A stretch of DNA of 64,000 nt from Villigracilis sp900696595 (lineage in GTDB: Bacteria; Chloroflexota; Anaerolineae; Anaerolineales; Villigracilaceae), in the NCBI GenBank assembly GCA_030263615.1, contig SZPH01000001.1:62001-126000 (forward strand). The letters are read 5' to 3'. The number at the start of each line of letters is the position of its first letter. The stretch's first letter is position 1. The notes under the pieces are model-generated. The model searched no databases. It saw only the letters and a program-made list of their open reading frames with translations, and was not told the origin of the DNA. The position numbers and the translations under genes were made by a program. Shown piece after piece: positions 8,613 through 16,745 of the stretch.

Positions 8613-8744
8613 TAGACATTATCGGCAATCAGTCAAAGTCCTTTTGTCGGACGCGGATGAACGCGGATTTAGGCTGATAAAAGAATAATAAATCCGCGTT
8701 TTCCGCGCTTGTCCGCGTCCAAAAATAATTCCCGATAAAGTCTA
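8613..8744. repeat. 132-bp TIR element (TAGACATTATCGG family), copy 1
   Basis: Terminal inverted repeats TAGACATTATCGG and CCGATAAAGTCTA (12 of 13 pair) bound an interior of CGCGGATGAACGCGGATT and AAATCCGCGTTTTCCGCG words, themselves an inverted pair. A second copy at 23363-23483 shares the first 15 nt, AATAGACATTATCGG. No ORF is inside. The element ends 3 bp before the first in-frame ATG of the ybaK ORF. Confidence 0.75.
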
Positions 8745-8767
8745 ATATGTTGCAGGAAATCACGTTC

Positions 8768-9259
8768 ATGCCGACCGCCAACAACGTCACAAGATTGTTA
8801 GACTCGCGCAAGGTGAAATATACCGCCCACGACCTTCCCGCTGAAAAACTCGGCGCGTTGAAAGCGGCGCAGCGCCTGAACGCGCCCCCGGAGCAGGTGT
8901 TCAAAACAATCGTCACAAAACGCGAGAAAGGCAAGCCTGTGCTTGTCCTTGTCCCCGCTTCGCGCGAAGTGGATTTGAAATTGCTGGCGGCGTTTCTCGG
9001 CGAGAAGAAGATGCATCTGCCTGCCGAGCGCGAAGCCGAGCAAATGACGGGCTTGCAGGCGGGCGGCATCTCTCCGCTGGCGCTCATCAACAAGGGGTTT
9101 CAAGTGGCGATTGATTCTTCCGCCGAGGAATTTGAAGAGATCTATATTTCCGGCGGGCAAAGGGGACTGAATATCCAATTGGGCGTGAACGATTTGGCGA
9201 AGCTGGTGAATGCAAAGATCGGAAAGGTCAGCCGAAGGGAAGAAGGGGATGTGGGATGA
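8768..9259 (+). CDS. ybaK: Cys-tRNA(Pro) deacylase, YbaK/EbsC family
   Basis: A 163-residue aminoacyl-tRNA editing-domain protein that hydrolyses mischarged Cys-tRNA(Pro) in trans. The landmark lysine motif is in VFKTIVTKREKG; VPASREVDLK and the GGISPLAL loop also fit YbaK. I chose the ATG at 8768 because an AGGA lies 10 nt upstream and the protein then begins with the usual MPTANNVTRLL helix. An upstream ATG at 8747 is possible and adds seven residues from the edge of a repeat. The gene runs opposite to its neighbours on both sides. Confidence 0.9.
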   Translation: MPTANNVTRLLDSRKVKYTAHDLPAEKLGALKAAQRLNAPPEQVFKTIVTKREKGKPVLVLVPASREVDLKLLAAFLGEKKMHLPAEREAEQMTGLQAGGISPLALINKGFQVAIDSSAEEFEEIYISGGQRGLNIQLGVNDLAKLVNAKIGKVSRREEGDVG

Positions 9260-9315
9260 AGGATGAAGCGAAAGAGATGGGCGAAGAAGCGCGTCGTTTT
9301 TTTCTTTTTCACGGT

Positions 9316-9759
9316 TTATGAATCAAATTTCGCAAGCGTCTTCCCATTTACCCACAGACTGTACGACCCTGTTGGATAACTGCCGAGCGAAAAATTAACC
9401 TCGAACGCTTCCAAGACTTGAACGCAAATCTCGCCCGGGTTGGATACGGAATAGACGTCCACGACGATTTTGTTCGATGCGTCCGGCGCGGCGACGGCGA
9501 TCCGCAACCGGTGGCATGGGGTGGGCAGATTCCCTTTCAGAACCAGCGTGAATTGCGGGGGAAAACTTTCCAGCGTGAGCAGTTCCGCGGATTCAAGATA
9601 CGCTTCCCCCCGAGTCAAAGAGCCGTCCGCCGGGCTGGGGAGATAATCGCTTTGCATCGGCTGGGAGGGCGTCTCGCTGGCGACGGGCGAATCCGGCGAG
9701 GGGACGCATCCGCAGAAAACGATCGCAAAGAGAAGCGCGATAAAGGTTGTTTGTTTCAT
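9316..9759 (-). CDS. Small lipoprotein, paralogue A
   Basis: A 147-residue secreted lipoprotein of unknown function. The signal peptide ends in FCGC with C18 as the likely lipidated residue. A disordered Pro/Ser stretch (to about 48) precedes a compact beta-rich domain with two cysteines, in LPTPCHRLRIAV and NPGEICVQV. The C-terminus LGSYPTGSYSLWVNG closely matches that of the next gene (LGTYSPGRYSVWVND), so the two are tandem paralogues. The conserved cysteine pair probably forms a disulfide. No catalytic motif is evident. Confidence 0.75.
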   Translation of the reverse strand: MKQTTFIALLFAIVFCGCVPSPDSPVASETPSQPMQSDYLPSPADGSLTRGEAYLESAELLTLESFPPQFTLVLKGNLPTPCHRLRIAVAAPDASNKIVVDVYSVSNPGEICVQVLEAFEVNFSLGSYPTGSYSLWVNGKTLAKFDS

Positions 9760-9807
9760 ACAGACTCCATTGCTTTATTCCTAACGAAGCCGCGCGCGTT
9801 TTGTTCC

Positions 9808-10263
9808 TCAATACGAAACGAAATCCCCAGCCGGCGCATCGTTGACCCACACCGAATATCTCCCCGGCGAATACGTTCCAAGAAGGATATTCGCTTCGAA
9901 CTGCTGGAAGACGTTATCGCATCGAACCCCCGGGTCAATCAGACTGTAGGCTTCGACGAACACGCGGAATTGATCGTCGGGCGGGTTGACCTTGACGCGC
10001 AGTTCGTTGCAGACGCCCGGCATGTAGCCTGCAATGACGATCGCGGCGCGCGGCGGCGTAAACTCGTATCGTTCCGAAACGATGACCGAAGTGATCGTCA
10101 CCGATGCGATCTGCCGTCCTTCATCGTCCAGCCGCGGCTCGAACGGGTTTTCATCCGGCGTGATGCGATAGGGCGCGGGCGGCGTTTGCGCCGTCTCGGG
10201 AGTCGGCGCGGCGATGCAAGCGCAAACCAAAATACCAAGGAGGAGGATGACGGCTGCCTTCAT
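9808..10263 (-). CDS. Small lipoprotein, paralogue B
   Basis: A 151-residue lipoprotein whose lipobox cysteine is C16 (LVCAC). It has the same architecture as its neighbour: short Pro-rich linker, then a beta domain with cysteines in MPGVCNELRV and DPGVRCDNVF, and a terminal GTYSPGRYSVWVN motif. Its ATG overlaps the stop codon of the upstream thioesterase gene (ATGA, 10260-10263), so the two are translationally coupled. Function is unknown. Confidence 0.75.
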   Translation of the reverse strand: MKAAVILLLGILVCACIAAPTPETAQTPPAPYRITPDENPFEPRLDDEGRQIASVTITSVIVSERYEFTPPRAAIVIAGYMPGVCNELRVKVNPPDDQFRVFVEAYSLIDPGVRCDNVFQQFEANILLGTYSPGRYSVWVNDAPAGDFVSY

Positions 10264-10697
10264 CCTGAACCGGGTATCCTGACCTTATCGAACAACTGCG
10301 GCGCGGCGACGTAGATCCCGCGTCCGCTTACGGCGACGGTTGAATCGGCAAGTTTGATCTCGCCTGCGCTGAAAATTTTTCTCTCGTCCATCTGCGTGAT
10401 GCGCGCTGCGAGCGTCACGGTTTGATGGAGCGGGACCGGCTTGTGGTAATTGATCTCGATGTTGACCGCCGCCACTTTGCGCCCCGCCGCCCAGACGACC
10501 AGCCCCATTGCCTCGTCCAGCGCGGCGGCGGAGGCTCCGCCGTGCGCGTGACCCGGCGGTCCCTGTTGGGATTCGTTGAACGTAAATTCCGCGCTCAACG
10601 TTTTATCGTCCTCCAAAAACCAGGTCAAACCGATGCTGCGAGGATTTTCATTTCCGCAGACGAAACACCAACCGTGATAGGGAATCTGTCTTTTCAT
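10260..10697 (-). CDS. PaaI-like hotdog-fold thioesterase
   Basis: A 145-residue hotdog-domain protein that probably hydrolyses acyl-CoA thioesters. The signature GHAHGGASAAALDEAMG lies at about 48-64 and provides the HGG and the catalytic acid helix. The N-terminus has CFVCGNENPRSIGL, typical of a subgroup with a CxxCG knuckle. I started at the ATG at 10697 because a GGGGG lies just upstream and the family normally begins a few residues before this cysteine motif; the reading frame extends further but the extension looks non-coding. It is coupled to the downstream lipoprotein. Confidence 0.85.
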   Translation of the reverse strand: MKRQIPYHGWCFVCGNENPRSIGLTWFLEDDKTLSAEFTFNESQQGPPGHAHGGASAAALDEAMGLVVWAAGRKVAAVNIEINYHKPVPLHQTVTLAARITQMDERKIFSAGEIKLADSTVAVSGRGIYVAAPQLFDKVRIPGSG

Positions 10698-10898
10698 GCC
10701 CCCATTGTATAACGCGCGGAGTGGGTTTGCCAATCCTGCGCGCGGCGTGCTAGAATCAACTCTACAATAAAAGCCTCGTCGTCTTGCGCGATTTGACCGT
10801 GGGTTTATCCGCTCCGTTGCGGAAAGACGACGGAACATTCTGCGTAACATTCGGCGGCTTTGGCGCATCCTACCATGTTGGAAGGCAGAATAAAATAA

Positions 10899-11777
10899 AT
10901 GGAAATTACACTGGCATTGGGCGGCGGCGGCGCAAAGGGCAACGCCCATATCGGCGTGCTTCGACGACTCGAAAAGGAAGGCTACAAAATCCGTTCCATC
11001 GCCGGGACGAGTTTCGGGGGGCTGGTGGCGGTGTTGTACTCCGCCGGTTATTCGCCGAAAGAGATTCAAGCCATCTTCGAAGCGGCGGATCAGAAATCGC
11101 TATACGAGCGCGACTCGCAGGACGGACCTTCCCTGCTCGGTTTGGGCGGTTTGCGAAAACTGCTGGAGCGGGTGATCGGCGATAAAACCTTCGACGACAC
11201 ACGCCTGCCGTGCGCCGTCACGGCGGTGGATATCAACGCCGGCGGCGAGGTGATCCTGGACAAAGGAAGTCTCAAGGATGCGGTATTATCCACGGTCGCG
11301 CTTCCCGGCATCTTTCCCGTGCATCGCGTCAACAATTGGGAACTCGTGGATGGCGGCGTGTTGAATCCCGTCCCCGTCACGGTGGCGCGAATGTTGTCGC
11401 CAAACCTGCCCGTCGTGGCGGTCGTTCTGAACGACCCGATTGACAAGCCATTGCATCCATATAACCTGCCCATCCCCAGCATCGTCCCGCGCCCGATCGC
11501 TGAAAGATTGGCGCGCGTATCGCTGGCGCAGTCACTGGATATTTTCCTGCGGTCTGTGGACGCGTCGAGCCGTTACGTCTCTTATCTGCGCCTGCAAGTG
11601 GACAAGCCTGAAATCCTTGTCCGCCCGGAGGTTCATCACATCGAACTGCTCGACAAAGTCGTCATTGAAGACGTCGCCCGGTTGGGCGAAGAGGCTTTGG
11701 AAAAAGTCCTGCCCAATCTTAAGCGCGAGACGGCGTGGATCGCAAGGCTCGGGCGGCGCGTGTTCGGGAGCAATTAA
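10899..11777 (+). CDS. Patatin-like phospholipase
   Basis: A 292-residue patatin-family serine acyl hydrolase close to the RssA/YchK type. The oxyanion-hole motif GGGGAKG is at 8-14, the nucleophile S38 is in GTSFG, and the dyad Asp D151 is in VDGGVLNPVP. All catalytic residues are present, so it is probably active on phospholipids or acyl esters. No signal peptide is present, so it is cytosolic. The next genes follow after about 95 bp on the same strand. Confidence 0.9.
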   Translation: MEITLALGGGGAKGNAHIGVLRRLEKEGYKIRSIAGTSFGGLVAVLYSAGYSPKEIQAIFEAADQKSLYERDSQDGPSLLGLGGLRKLLERVIGDKTFDDTRLPCAVTAVDINAGGEVILDKGSLKDAVLSTVALPGIFPVHRVNNWELVDGGVLNPVPVTVARMLSPNLPVVAVVLNDPIDKPLHPYNLPIPSIVPRPIAERLARVSLAQSLDIFLRSVDASSRYVSYLRLQVDKPEILVRPEVHHIELLDKVVIEDVARLGEEALEKVLPNLKRETAWIARLGRRVFGSN

Positions 11778-11871
11778 CGGAGCGAAAAATCTCCCGATTT
11801 TGCATCCAAAGTCAGGAGCCCTTGTAAAATTTAGGACTCCGGATTACCGATAAGAATGAGACAGGGCAACA

Positions 11872-12114
11872 ATGAGTCGCGACCTGAGAAAATATAAACG
11901 CGATACCGATAAGCGACTCGCAATCGGCGCGATCCTTCTATTGTTCATCGCCGGGCTTGGGCTGATCTGGCTGATCTACGGTTTCGGCGCGACGGTGACG
12001 GGTTTCCTGTGCATCCTCGCCGCCTTCGTTCCCATCGGCTTGATCTTCATCTCACTTTACGGAATGGATTGGATTGTAAAACGTGCAAATACAGACGACG
12101 ACCGAAACGATTGA
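11872..12114 (+). CDS. Small two-helix membrane protein
   Basis: An 80-residue protein with a charged N-terminus (SRDLRKYKRDTDKR), two membrane helices at about 17-38 and 42-62, and a charged C-terminal tail (RANTDDDRND). I do not recognise a family. Its 3' end overlaps the esterase gene by 32 nt in another frame, which supports co-translation and its reality. Confidence 0.65.
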   Translation: MSRDLRKYKRDTDKRLAIGAILLLFIAGLGLIWLIYGFGATVTGFLCILAAFVPIGLIFISLYGMDWIVKRANTDDDRND

Positions 12115-12745
12115 ATTCAACGGATGGACGATGCGCGTCCGCCCGGCATTGACGGGAAAGCCGCGCCTGTTGGTCATGATCCACGGCTGGACGGGCGACG
12201 AAAACTCGATGTGGGTCTTCGCCCGAAATTTTTCCGCCGATAAATATTGGATCATCGCTCCGCGCGCGCCTCACAACGCCGACCCGCAGGGATTCTCCTG
12301 GCGACCGCCTCAACACACTGAGTTTGGCAGGCCCAGCCTCGAGATGCTTTTTCCCGCCGCCGAGGCGTTGATCCGGCTCGTGGACGGGTACTCCGCTTCG
12401 GTCGGGATCGAGGCGCGTCATTTCGACGTGATTGGATTCAGCCAGGGCGCGGCCATGGTCAACGTCCTGGGATTCCTCTTCCCGGATCGAATCCGCAAGA
12501 TGGGCGTGCTGGCAGGGTTTGTCCCGGCAGGCTTGGAGGCGCAAGTCGAGAAACGCCCGCTCGAAGGCAAACGAGTATTGGTGGCGCACGGGACGCAGGA
12601 TGAGCTTGTTTCGATCGAACGCGCGCGAACTTCGATGGAATTGATGGAGAAGGCGGGCGCATCCATTGTTTATTGCGAGGATGAAGTCGGGCATAAACTG
12701 AGCGCAAACTGCCTGCGCGCGCTCGAGGAATACCTTGACGATTAA
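12083..12745 (+). CDS. Alpha/beta hydrolase, phospholipase/carboxylesterase type
   Basis: A 220-residue serine hydrolase of the small esterase/lysophospholipase group (PF02230-like). The nucleophile S120 lies in GFSQGA, the acid is D173 in HGTQDELV and the base is H204 in EVGHKLS. The oxyanion strand is VMIHGWTGDE. It is cytosolic. The start ATG lies inside the 3' end of the preceding membrane-protein gene, which suggests a shared transcript. Substrate is not predictable. Confidence 0.88.
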   Translation: MQIQTTTETIEFNGWTMRVRPALTGKPRLLVMIHGWTGDENSMWVFARNFSADKYWIIAPRAPHNADPQGFSWRPPQHTEFGRPSLEMLFPAAEALIRLVDGYSASVGIEARHFDVIGFSQGAAMVNVLGFLFPDRIRKMGVLAGFVPAGLEAQVEKRPLEGKRVLVAHGTQDELVSIERARTSMELMEKAGASIVYCEDEVGHKLSANCLRALEEYLDD

Positions 12746-12805
12746 TCCCGCTCTCAGCCCTCCGTTGACGATGGTTTTGTTTGCAGGTATGCTTGCCGAC
12801 AAATT

Positions 12806-12948
12806 GTAGGGGCGACCCATCCGGGCTTTGCTTCTTCCTCTTGTGCAAAGAAAGGGTCACCCTGCTCGATCAAAATATTTTGCCACTGCAAGGGCGACCC
12901 TTTCTTTACTTCCATGGATTCTGGAAGACCTTGACGGGTCGCCCCTAC
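12806..12948. repeat. 143-bp GTAGGGGCGACCC element (long form)
   Basis: Perfect 13-bp terminal inverted repeats GTAGGGGCGACCC. A second nested inverted pair, AAAGAAAGGGTCACCCT (12848) and AGGGCGACCCTTTCTTT (12891), lies inside, with a central AAAATATTTT. The right half matches 3452-3509. It occupies most of the gap before the L,D-transpeptidase gene. Confidence 0.8.
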
Positions 12949-12967
12949 GGAATGTTCAGGTGAATTA

Positions 12968-14131
12968 ATGCGAAAACACCTTTCACGACGCGATTTTATA
13001 AAACTTGCCGGGCTGGGACTCGGCGCGTTGGCGTTCAACCGCCTCGCCCCGTACGAAATTGATTACCGTTGGGATGTCTTCAGCCAGCCAAAGCGCCTGC
13101 CGCAATTTCCGGGCAGCGCCATCATCGGGCGCGTGACCGAGCCGGATGTGGACATCCGCAGCCGCCCGACGAACGACCCGGCGCAGAACACCTCCATCGG
13201 CAACCTCGGCGCGGATACGCTCGTCGAATGGAACCGCGAAGTCATTGGCAACGTCATCGGCGGGTTGACGAATCAAAAATATATTGAAACTCCGCAGGGA
13301 TATGTTTACGGTTCGGTGGTGCAACCGACAAAAAACCTGCCCAATGTTCCTGTTACCGCGTTGCCCAACAACCAGGGCTTTTGGGCGGAAGTGACCGTGC
13401 CTTATGTGGACCTCGCGCACGAGGGCATCGTTGCTTCGCCGTGGCTTCAGGATCACATCAACTACAACTTTCCCCCGCGCTTGTACTATGGACAGACAGT
13501 ATGGATTGATCAGGTGCGCACGAACAACGGCTTCCCCGAATATCGTTGGAACGAAGACGCCAACGGACGCGGCTACGGCTACGGCGGGTACGGAGAATTC
13601 TATTGGGGGGACGGCGCGGCGTTCAAAATTCTCACCGATGCGGATGTTGAAACAATCCATCCCAACGTGGACCCGAACGAAAAGACGATCAGAATAGACC
13701 TCGATTATCAAACGTTATCCTGCCTCGAAGGCGGGCGTGAAGTCTATTTCTGCCGCATTTCATCGGGCAAGCGTTACGACCCGCTCACCGGCGAAGTGGT
13801 GGACACCTACGCCACCCCGGCGGGATCGTTGCTCACCTATTGGAAGATCATTTCGAAGAACATGACCGCGGGAAACGAAGGTTCCGGGTATTCAACCCCG
13901 GCTGTGCCGTGGTGCACGTTCATTGCGACGGGCGGAGTCGCCATCCATGGCGCGTTCTGGCACAACGCTTTTGGCGAAAGGCGCTCGCACGGTTGCGTCA
14001 ATGTCACCCCCGAAGACGCCAAATGGATCTTCCGCTGGACGATGCCTTATGTTTCGCTTGCCGCCGGGGAAGAGCGCCGCGAACTGCCCGATCATGGCAC
14101 GACCGTGACCTCGACGGAGACGCAATTTTAA
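12968..14131 (+). CDS. Tat-exported L,D-transpeptidase (YkuD)
   Basis: A 387-residue exported enzyme that forms 3-3 peptidoglycan cross-links or attaches proteins to the wall. The N-terminus has a twin-arginine motif, SRRDFIK (6-12), and a hydrophobic stretch LAGLGLGALAF. An SH3-like domain (about 48-130) precedes the YkuD domain. That domain ends in the catalytic motif SHGCVNV with C343, and an upstream HGAFWHNAFG provides the catalytic histidine. Motifs are intact. It sits upstream of ccdA with a hairpin repeat between them. Confidence 0.92.
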   Translation: MRKHLSRRDFIKLAGLGLGALAFNRLAPYEIDYRWDVFSQPKRLPQFPGSAIIGRVTEPDVDIRSRPTNDPAQNTSIGNLGADTLVEWNREVIGNVIGGLTNQKYIETPQGYVYGSVVQPTKNLPNVPVTALPNNQGFWAEVTVPYVDLAHEGIVASPWLQDHINYNFPPRLYYGQTVWIDQVRTNNGFPEYRWNEDANGRGYGYGGYGEFYWGDGAAFKILTDADVETIHPNVDPNEKTIRIDLDYQTLSCLEGGREVYFCRISSGKRYDPLTGEVVDTYATPAGSLLTYWKIISKNMTAGNEGSGYSTPAVPWCTFIATGGVAIHGAFWHNAFGERRSHGCVNVTPEDAKWIFRWTMPYVSLAAGEERRELPDHGTTVTSTETQF

Positions 14132-14138
14132 AAATAAC

Positions 14139-14179
14139 GCTCCCGCCGCCGTCCTCGGCGGCGGAGACGCCGCCGGAGC
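14139..14179. repeat. GC-rich CCGCCG hairpin element, copy 1
   Basis: A 41-bp self-complementary element running from GCTCCCGCCGCCGTCC to GACGCCGCCGGAGC. Its final GGAG serves as the Shine-Dalgarno of ccdA, so the hairpin could mask that site. A near copy is at 58137-58178 next to the arsR gene. Confidence 0.7.
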
Positions 14180-14183
14180 ATAA

Positions 14184-14915
14184 ATGGAAATTTCCCACAT
14201 CACCGTCTGGCTTGCCCTGCTTGCAGGCTTGGCTTCCTTTTTATCCCCTTGCGTGTTCTCGCTCGTCCCCGCCTACGTCGGCTACCTCGGCGGGATCGCG
14301 GCCGGGCGCGGCGAAGCGGGAGATAAACCCAATCGCTGGTTGACCTTTTCGCACGGGCTTGCCTTCGTTCTGGGGTTCAGCGTCGTATTCGTTTTTTTGG
14401 GAGTCGCCGCGTCGTTCGCAGGCGGTTTGCTCTACGACCTGCGTTATTGGCTGGCGAAGATCGGCGGAATTGTCGTCATCGTCTTTGGCTTGCACATGAT
14501 CGGCGTTTTCCACATCCCCTTCCTTGCCTATGATACGCGCGCGCAGAAAGCGCCCGATCCCAAACTCGGTTATCTTTCCTCGGCATTGATGGGCGTCTTC
14601 TTCTCTGCCGGATGGTCGCCCTGTGTGGGTCCCGTCCTCGGCGCGATTCTGACCCTTGCCTTCAACGGCGGGGACGTCTCGCAAGGCGCGACGCTTCTTT
14701 CCTTTTATTCAGCCGGGCTCGCCATCCCGTTCCTGATCGCCGCCCTGGGAATCGGCTGGGTGACGACGGTTTTGAGAAAACACAGCAAGACCATGCGTTA
14801 CGTCGAGATCGCCATGGGCGTCGTTCTGGTTGTCATCGGCGTCATGCTTTTCGCCGGGACGTTCGAACTCATCGCCCAAAAGGGACAGTTTTTCTTTATT
14901 GATTTTGGACTTTAA
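14184..14915 (+). CDS. ccdA: CcdA-type thiol-disulfide electron transporter
   Basis: A 243-residue six-helix membrane protein that carries reducing equivalents from cytosolic thioredoxin to extracytoplasmic thiols, as needed for cytochrome c maturation. The two redox cysteines are present: C23 in LSPCVFSLVPAYVGYLGG-type context and C147 in GWSPCVGP. This fits the multiheme cytochromes at 53-58 kb. It overlaps the next gene by 1 nt (TAATG). A GGAG inside the upstream hairpin element is its ribosome-binding site. Confidence 0.92.
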   Translation: MEISHITVWLALLAGLASFLSPCVFSLVPAYVGYLGGIAAGRGEAGDKPNRWLTFSHGLAFVLGFSVVFVFLGVAASFAGGLLYDLRYWLAKIGGIVVIVFGLHMIGVFHIPFLAYDTRAQKAPDPKLGYLSSALMGVFFSAGWSPCVGPVLGAILTLAFNGGDVSQGATLLSFYSAGLAIPFLIAALGIGWVTTVLRKHSKTMRYVEIAMGVVLVVIGVMLFAGTFELIAQKGQFFFIDFGL

Positions 14916-15925
14916 TGCTCAACGTAACCCTCTTCGCCAAAAAAGATTCCCCCGCCTGCGACGAAGCGCGGGGTTTTCTTGCCGAACTCCAAAAGCAATA
15001 TCCGCATCGCCTTGCCGAAGTGGATGTCGAGTCGGATTCGGCGATCAACATGAAATACGGCAGGCATGTCCCGGTCGTCGAAGTGGGGCCGTACACCTTG
15101 AAAAACCCCATCTCGCGCCAGAAATTGCAAATGACCCTCGGCGCCGCGTCCGACCGCATAGAGCAACTCGAAAAACTCGACGACCCAATTTACAAATACA
15201 AAATGGAAAAGAGTAAAACATTGTCCACTGGCGACCGCGTCTCCTTCTGGATCGCAAGGCGTTACTTGTTAATCCTCAACCTCTTCATGCTTTTTTATGT
15301 CGGTTTGCCCTTTCTCGCGCCCACATTGATGAACCTCGGCGCGGAGAGCGCGGGAGGCGTGATCTATCGCATCTACAAGCCGCTCTGTCACCAGTTCGCC
15401 TTCCGTTCGTTCTTTCTTTACGGCGAACAGCCTTTTTATCCATTGAAGGAGGCTGGGATGAGCGGATATCGAACCTTCGAGGAGGCGACCGGCATCGAAG
15501 GCGTGGACGACCCGTACAGTTACACCCGCTTCGAGGCGCGTAATTTCACGGGGAATGAAACGCTCGGTTACAAGGTTGCCCTGTGCGAGCGCGACGTCGC
15601 CATCTATCTCGCCATCCTCGGCTTCGGAATCGTCTTCGGTCTGACGGGCAGGCGCTTCAAGTCCGTGCATTGGATGGTTTGGTTATTGCTCGGAATCGGT
15701 CCCATCGGTCTCGACGGTTTCTCGCAATTGTTCAGTCAGTTCAACTGGGATTGGCTCTCCGCCATCCTTCCCTATCGAGAAAGCACGCCCTTTCTGCGCG
15801 CGCTGACCGGGGCATTTTTCGGTCTGTTCACCGCCTGGTTCGCCTACCCCAACATCGAAGAATCCATGAACGAGACGCGCCAGTATTACATCAAAAAATC
15901 CGCTGTAATAGAGGCTGGCGGCTGA
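14915..15925 (+). CDS. Glutaredoxin-like domain fused to DUF2085 membrane domain
   Basis: A 336-residue fusion. Residues 1-85 form a thioredoxin/glutaredoxin-like domain related to DUF836, with a single cysteine C15 (SPAC, so monothiol) and a cis-Pro-type segment RHVPVVEVG. Residues about 112-330 are a membrane domain of the DUF2085 type with the characteristic YKPLCHQFAFRSF motif (C158). Several helices follow. Placement between ccdA and pgeF, with 1-nt overlaps at both ends, suggests it receives or passes thiol electrons from CcdA. The function of DUF2085 is not known. Confidence 0.82.
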   Translation: MLNVTLFAKKDSPACDEARGFLAELQKQYPHRLAEVDVESDSAINMKYGRHVPVVEVGPYTLKNPISRQKLQMTLGAASDRIEQLEKLDDPIYKYKMEKSKTLSTGDRVSFWIARRYLLILNLFMLFYVGLPFLAPTLMNLGAESAGGVIYRIYKPLCHQFAFRSFFLYGEQPFYPLKEAGMSGYRTFEEATGIEGVDDPYSYTRFEARNFTGNETLGYKVALCERDVAIYLAILGFGIVFGLTGRRFKSVHWMVWLLLGIGPIGLDGFSQLFSQFNWDWLSAILPYRESTPFLRALTGAFFGLFTAWFAYPNIEESMNETRQYYIKKSAVIEAGG

Positions 15926-16704
15926 TGTCCTTCGCCGAACCCGACGGGTTGCGCTATTACCGGTTCGATATTTTCCCGAAGAATTTGCTCAATGCGGTCT
16001 TCACTCGCCGCGGCGGAGTCAGCCCCGCGCCGTGGACGTCGCTCAACCTAAGCGTTTCAACGGGGGACGAGCCCGCGCGCGTAGAGGAGAATCGCGCCCG
16101 CGCCTTCAATGCGCTTCGATGCGACCCCGCCTCTCTCCATGACGTGTGGCTGGTTCACGGCGTTGACGTGGTTCACGCCTCAGCGCCTTGCCCGCTCGAC
16201 GCCCCCGCGCCGAGAGCCGACATACTCTTCACCGACAACCCGGAAGTTACATTGTTCATGCGCTTTGCAGATTGCGTTCCGCTGTTATTCCACGACCCGA
16301 AGAAAGGCGTCATCGGAATCGCTCATGCCGGTTGGATGGGAACGGCGAAGGGCGTGGCGGAAGTTTCGATCAACGCCATGCGGGAGCGTTACGGCTCGAA
16401 TCCGGCGGATGTGATCGTGGGCATCGGTCCATCCATAAGCGCCGATCATTACGAGGTGGGCGAGGAGGTCGCGGCGCAATTCCGCGAAAAATTCGGCGCC
16501 GACTCGGAAGAGATCCTCGAAAGGCGGGATGGGAAAATCTATCTCGACCTGTGGAGGGCGAACGCTTTGCAATTGCAAAAAATGGGCGTGGAGCAAATTC
16601 AGATTTCCGGTTTATGCACCGCCTGCCATTTGGACGATTGGTATTCGCATCGCGCCGAGAAGGGGAGGACGGGCAGGTTTGGGGCGTTGATTGCAATGGC
16701 GTAA
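15925..16704 (+). CDS. pgeF: Peptidoglycan editing factor PgeF (YfiH/laccase domain)
   Basis: A 259-residue member of the YfiH (multicopper polyphenol oxidase-like) family. Characterised PgeF proteins remove misincorporated L-Ser from UDP-MurNAc precursors and related members deaminate nucleosides. The zinc/catalytic residues are present: H78 in WLVHGVDVV, C117 in RFADCVPLL and H134 in AHAGWMGT. I started at 15925, where the ATG overlaps the upstream stop (TGATG); the longer open frame upstream is not coding. It is followed by a palindrome and yggS. Confidence 0.9.
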   Translation: MSFAEPDGLRYYRFDIFPKNLLNAVFTRRGGVSPAPWTSLNLSVSTGDEPARVEENRARAFNALRCDPASLHDVWLVHGVDVVHASAPCPLDAPAPRADILFTDNPEVTLFMRFADCVPLLFHDPKKGVIGIAHAGWMGTAKGVAEVSINAMRERYGSNPADVIVGIGPSISADHYEVGEEVAAQFREKFGADSEEILERRDGKIYLDLWRANALQLQKMGVEQIQISGLCTACHLDDWYSHRAEKGRTGRFGALIAMA

Positions 16705-16706
16705 TC

Positions 16707-16736
16707 TGTAGCGCAAGTCTCCAGACTTGCGCTACA
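16707..16736. repeat. Perfect palindrome after pgeF
   Basis: Arms TGTAGCGCAAGTCT and AGACTTGCGCTACA pair perfectly around a CC loop. It starts 2 nt after the pgeF stop codon and ends 9 nt before the yggS start. No T-run follows, so it may pause polymerase or protect mRNA rather than terminate. Confidence 0.75.
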
Positions 16737-16745
16737 ATTTAACTC

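Noticed and set aside
8575..8613. Promoter TTGATT/TATAAT upstream of ybaK
   Set aside because: The spacing is about 27 bp, too long; the TATAAT may be chance next to the repeat edge.
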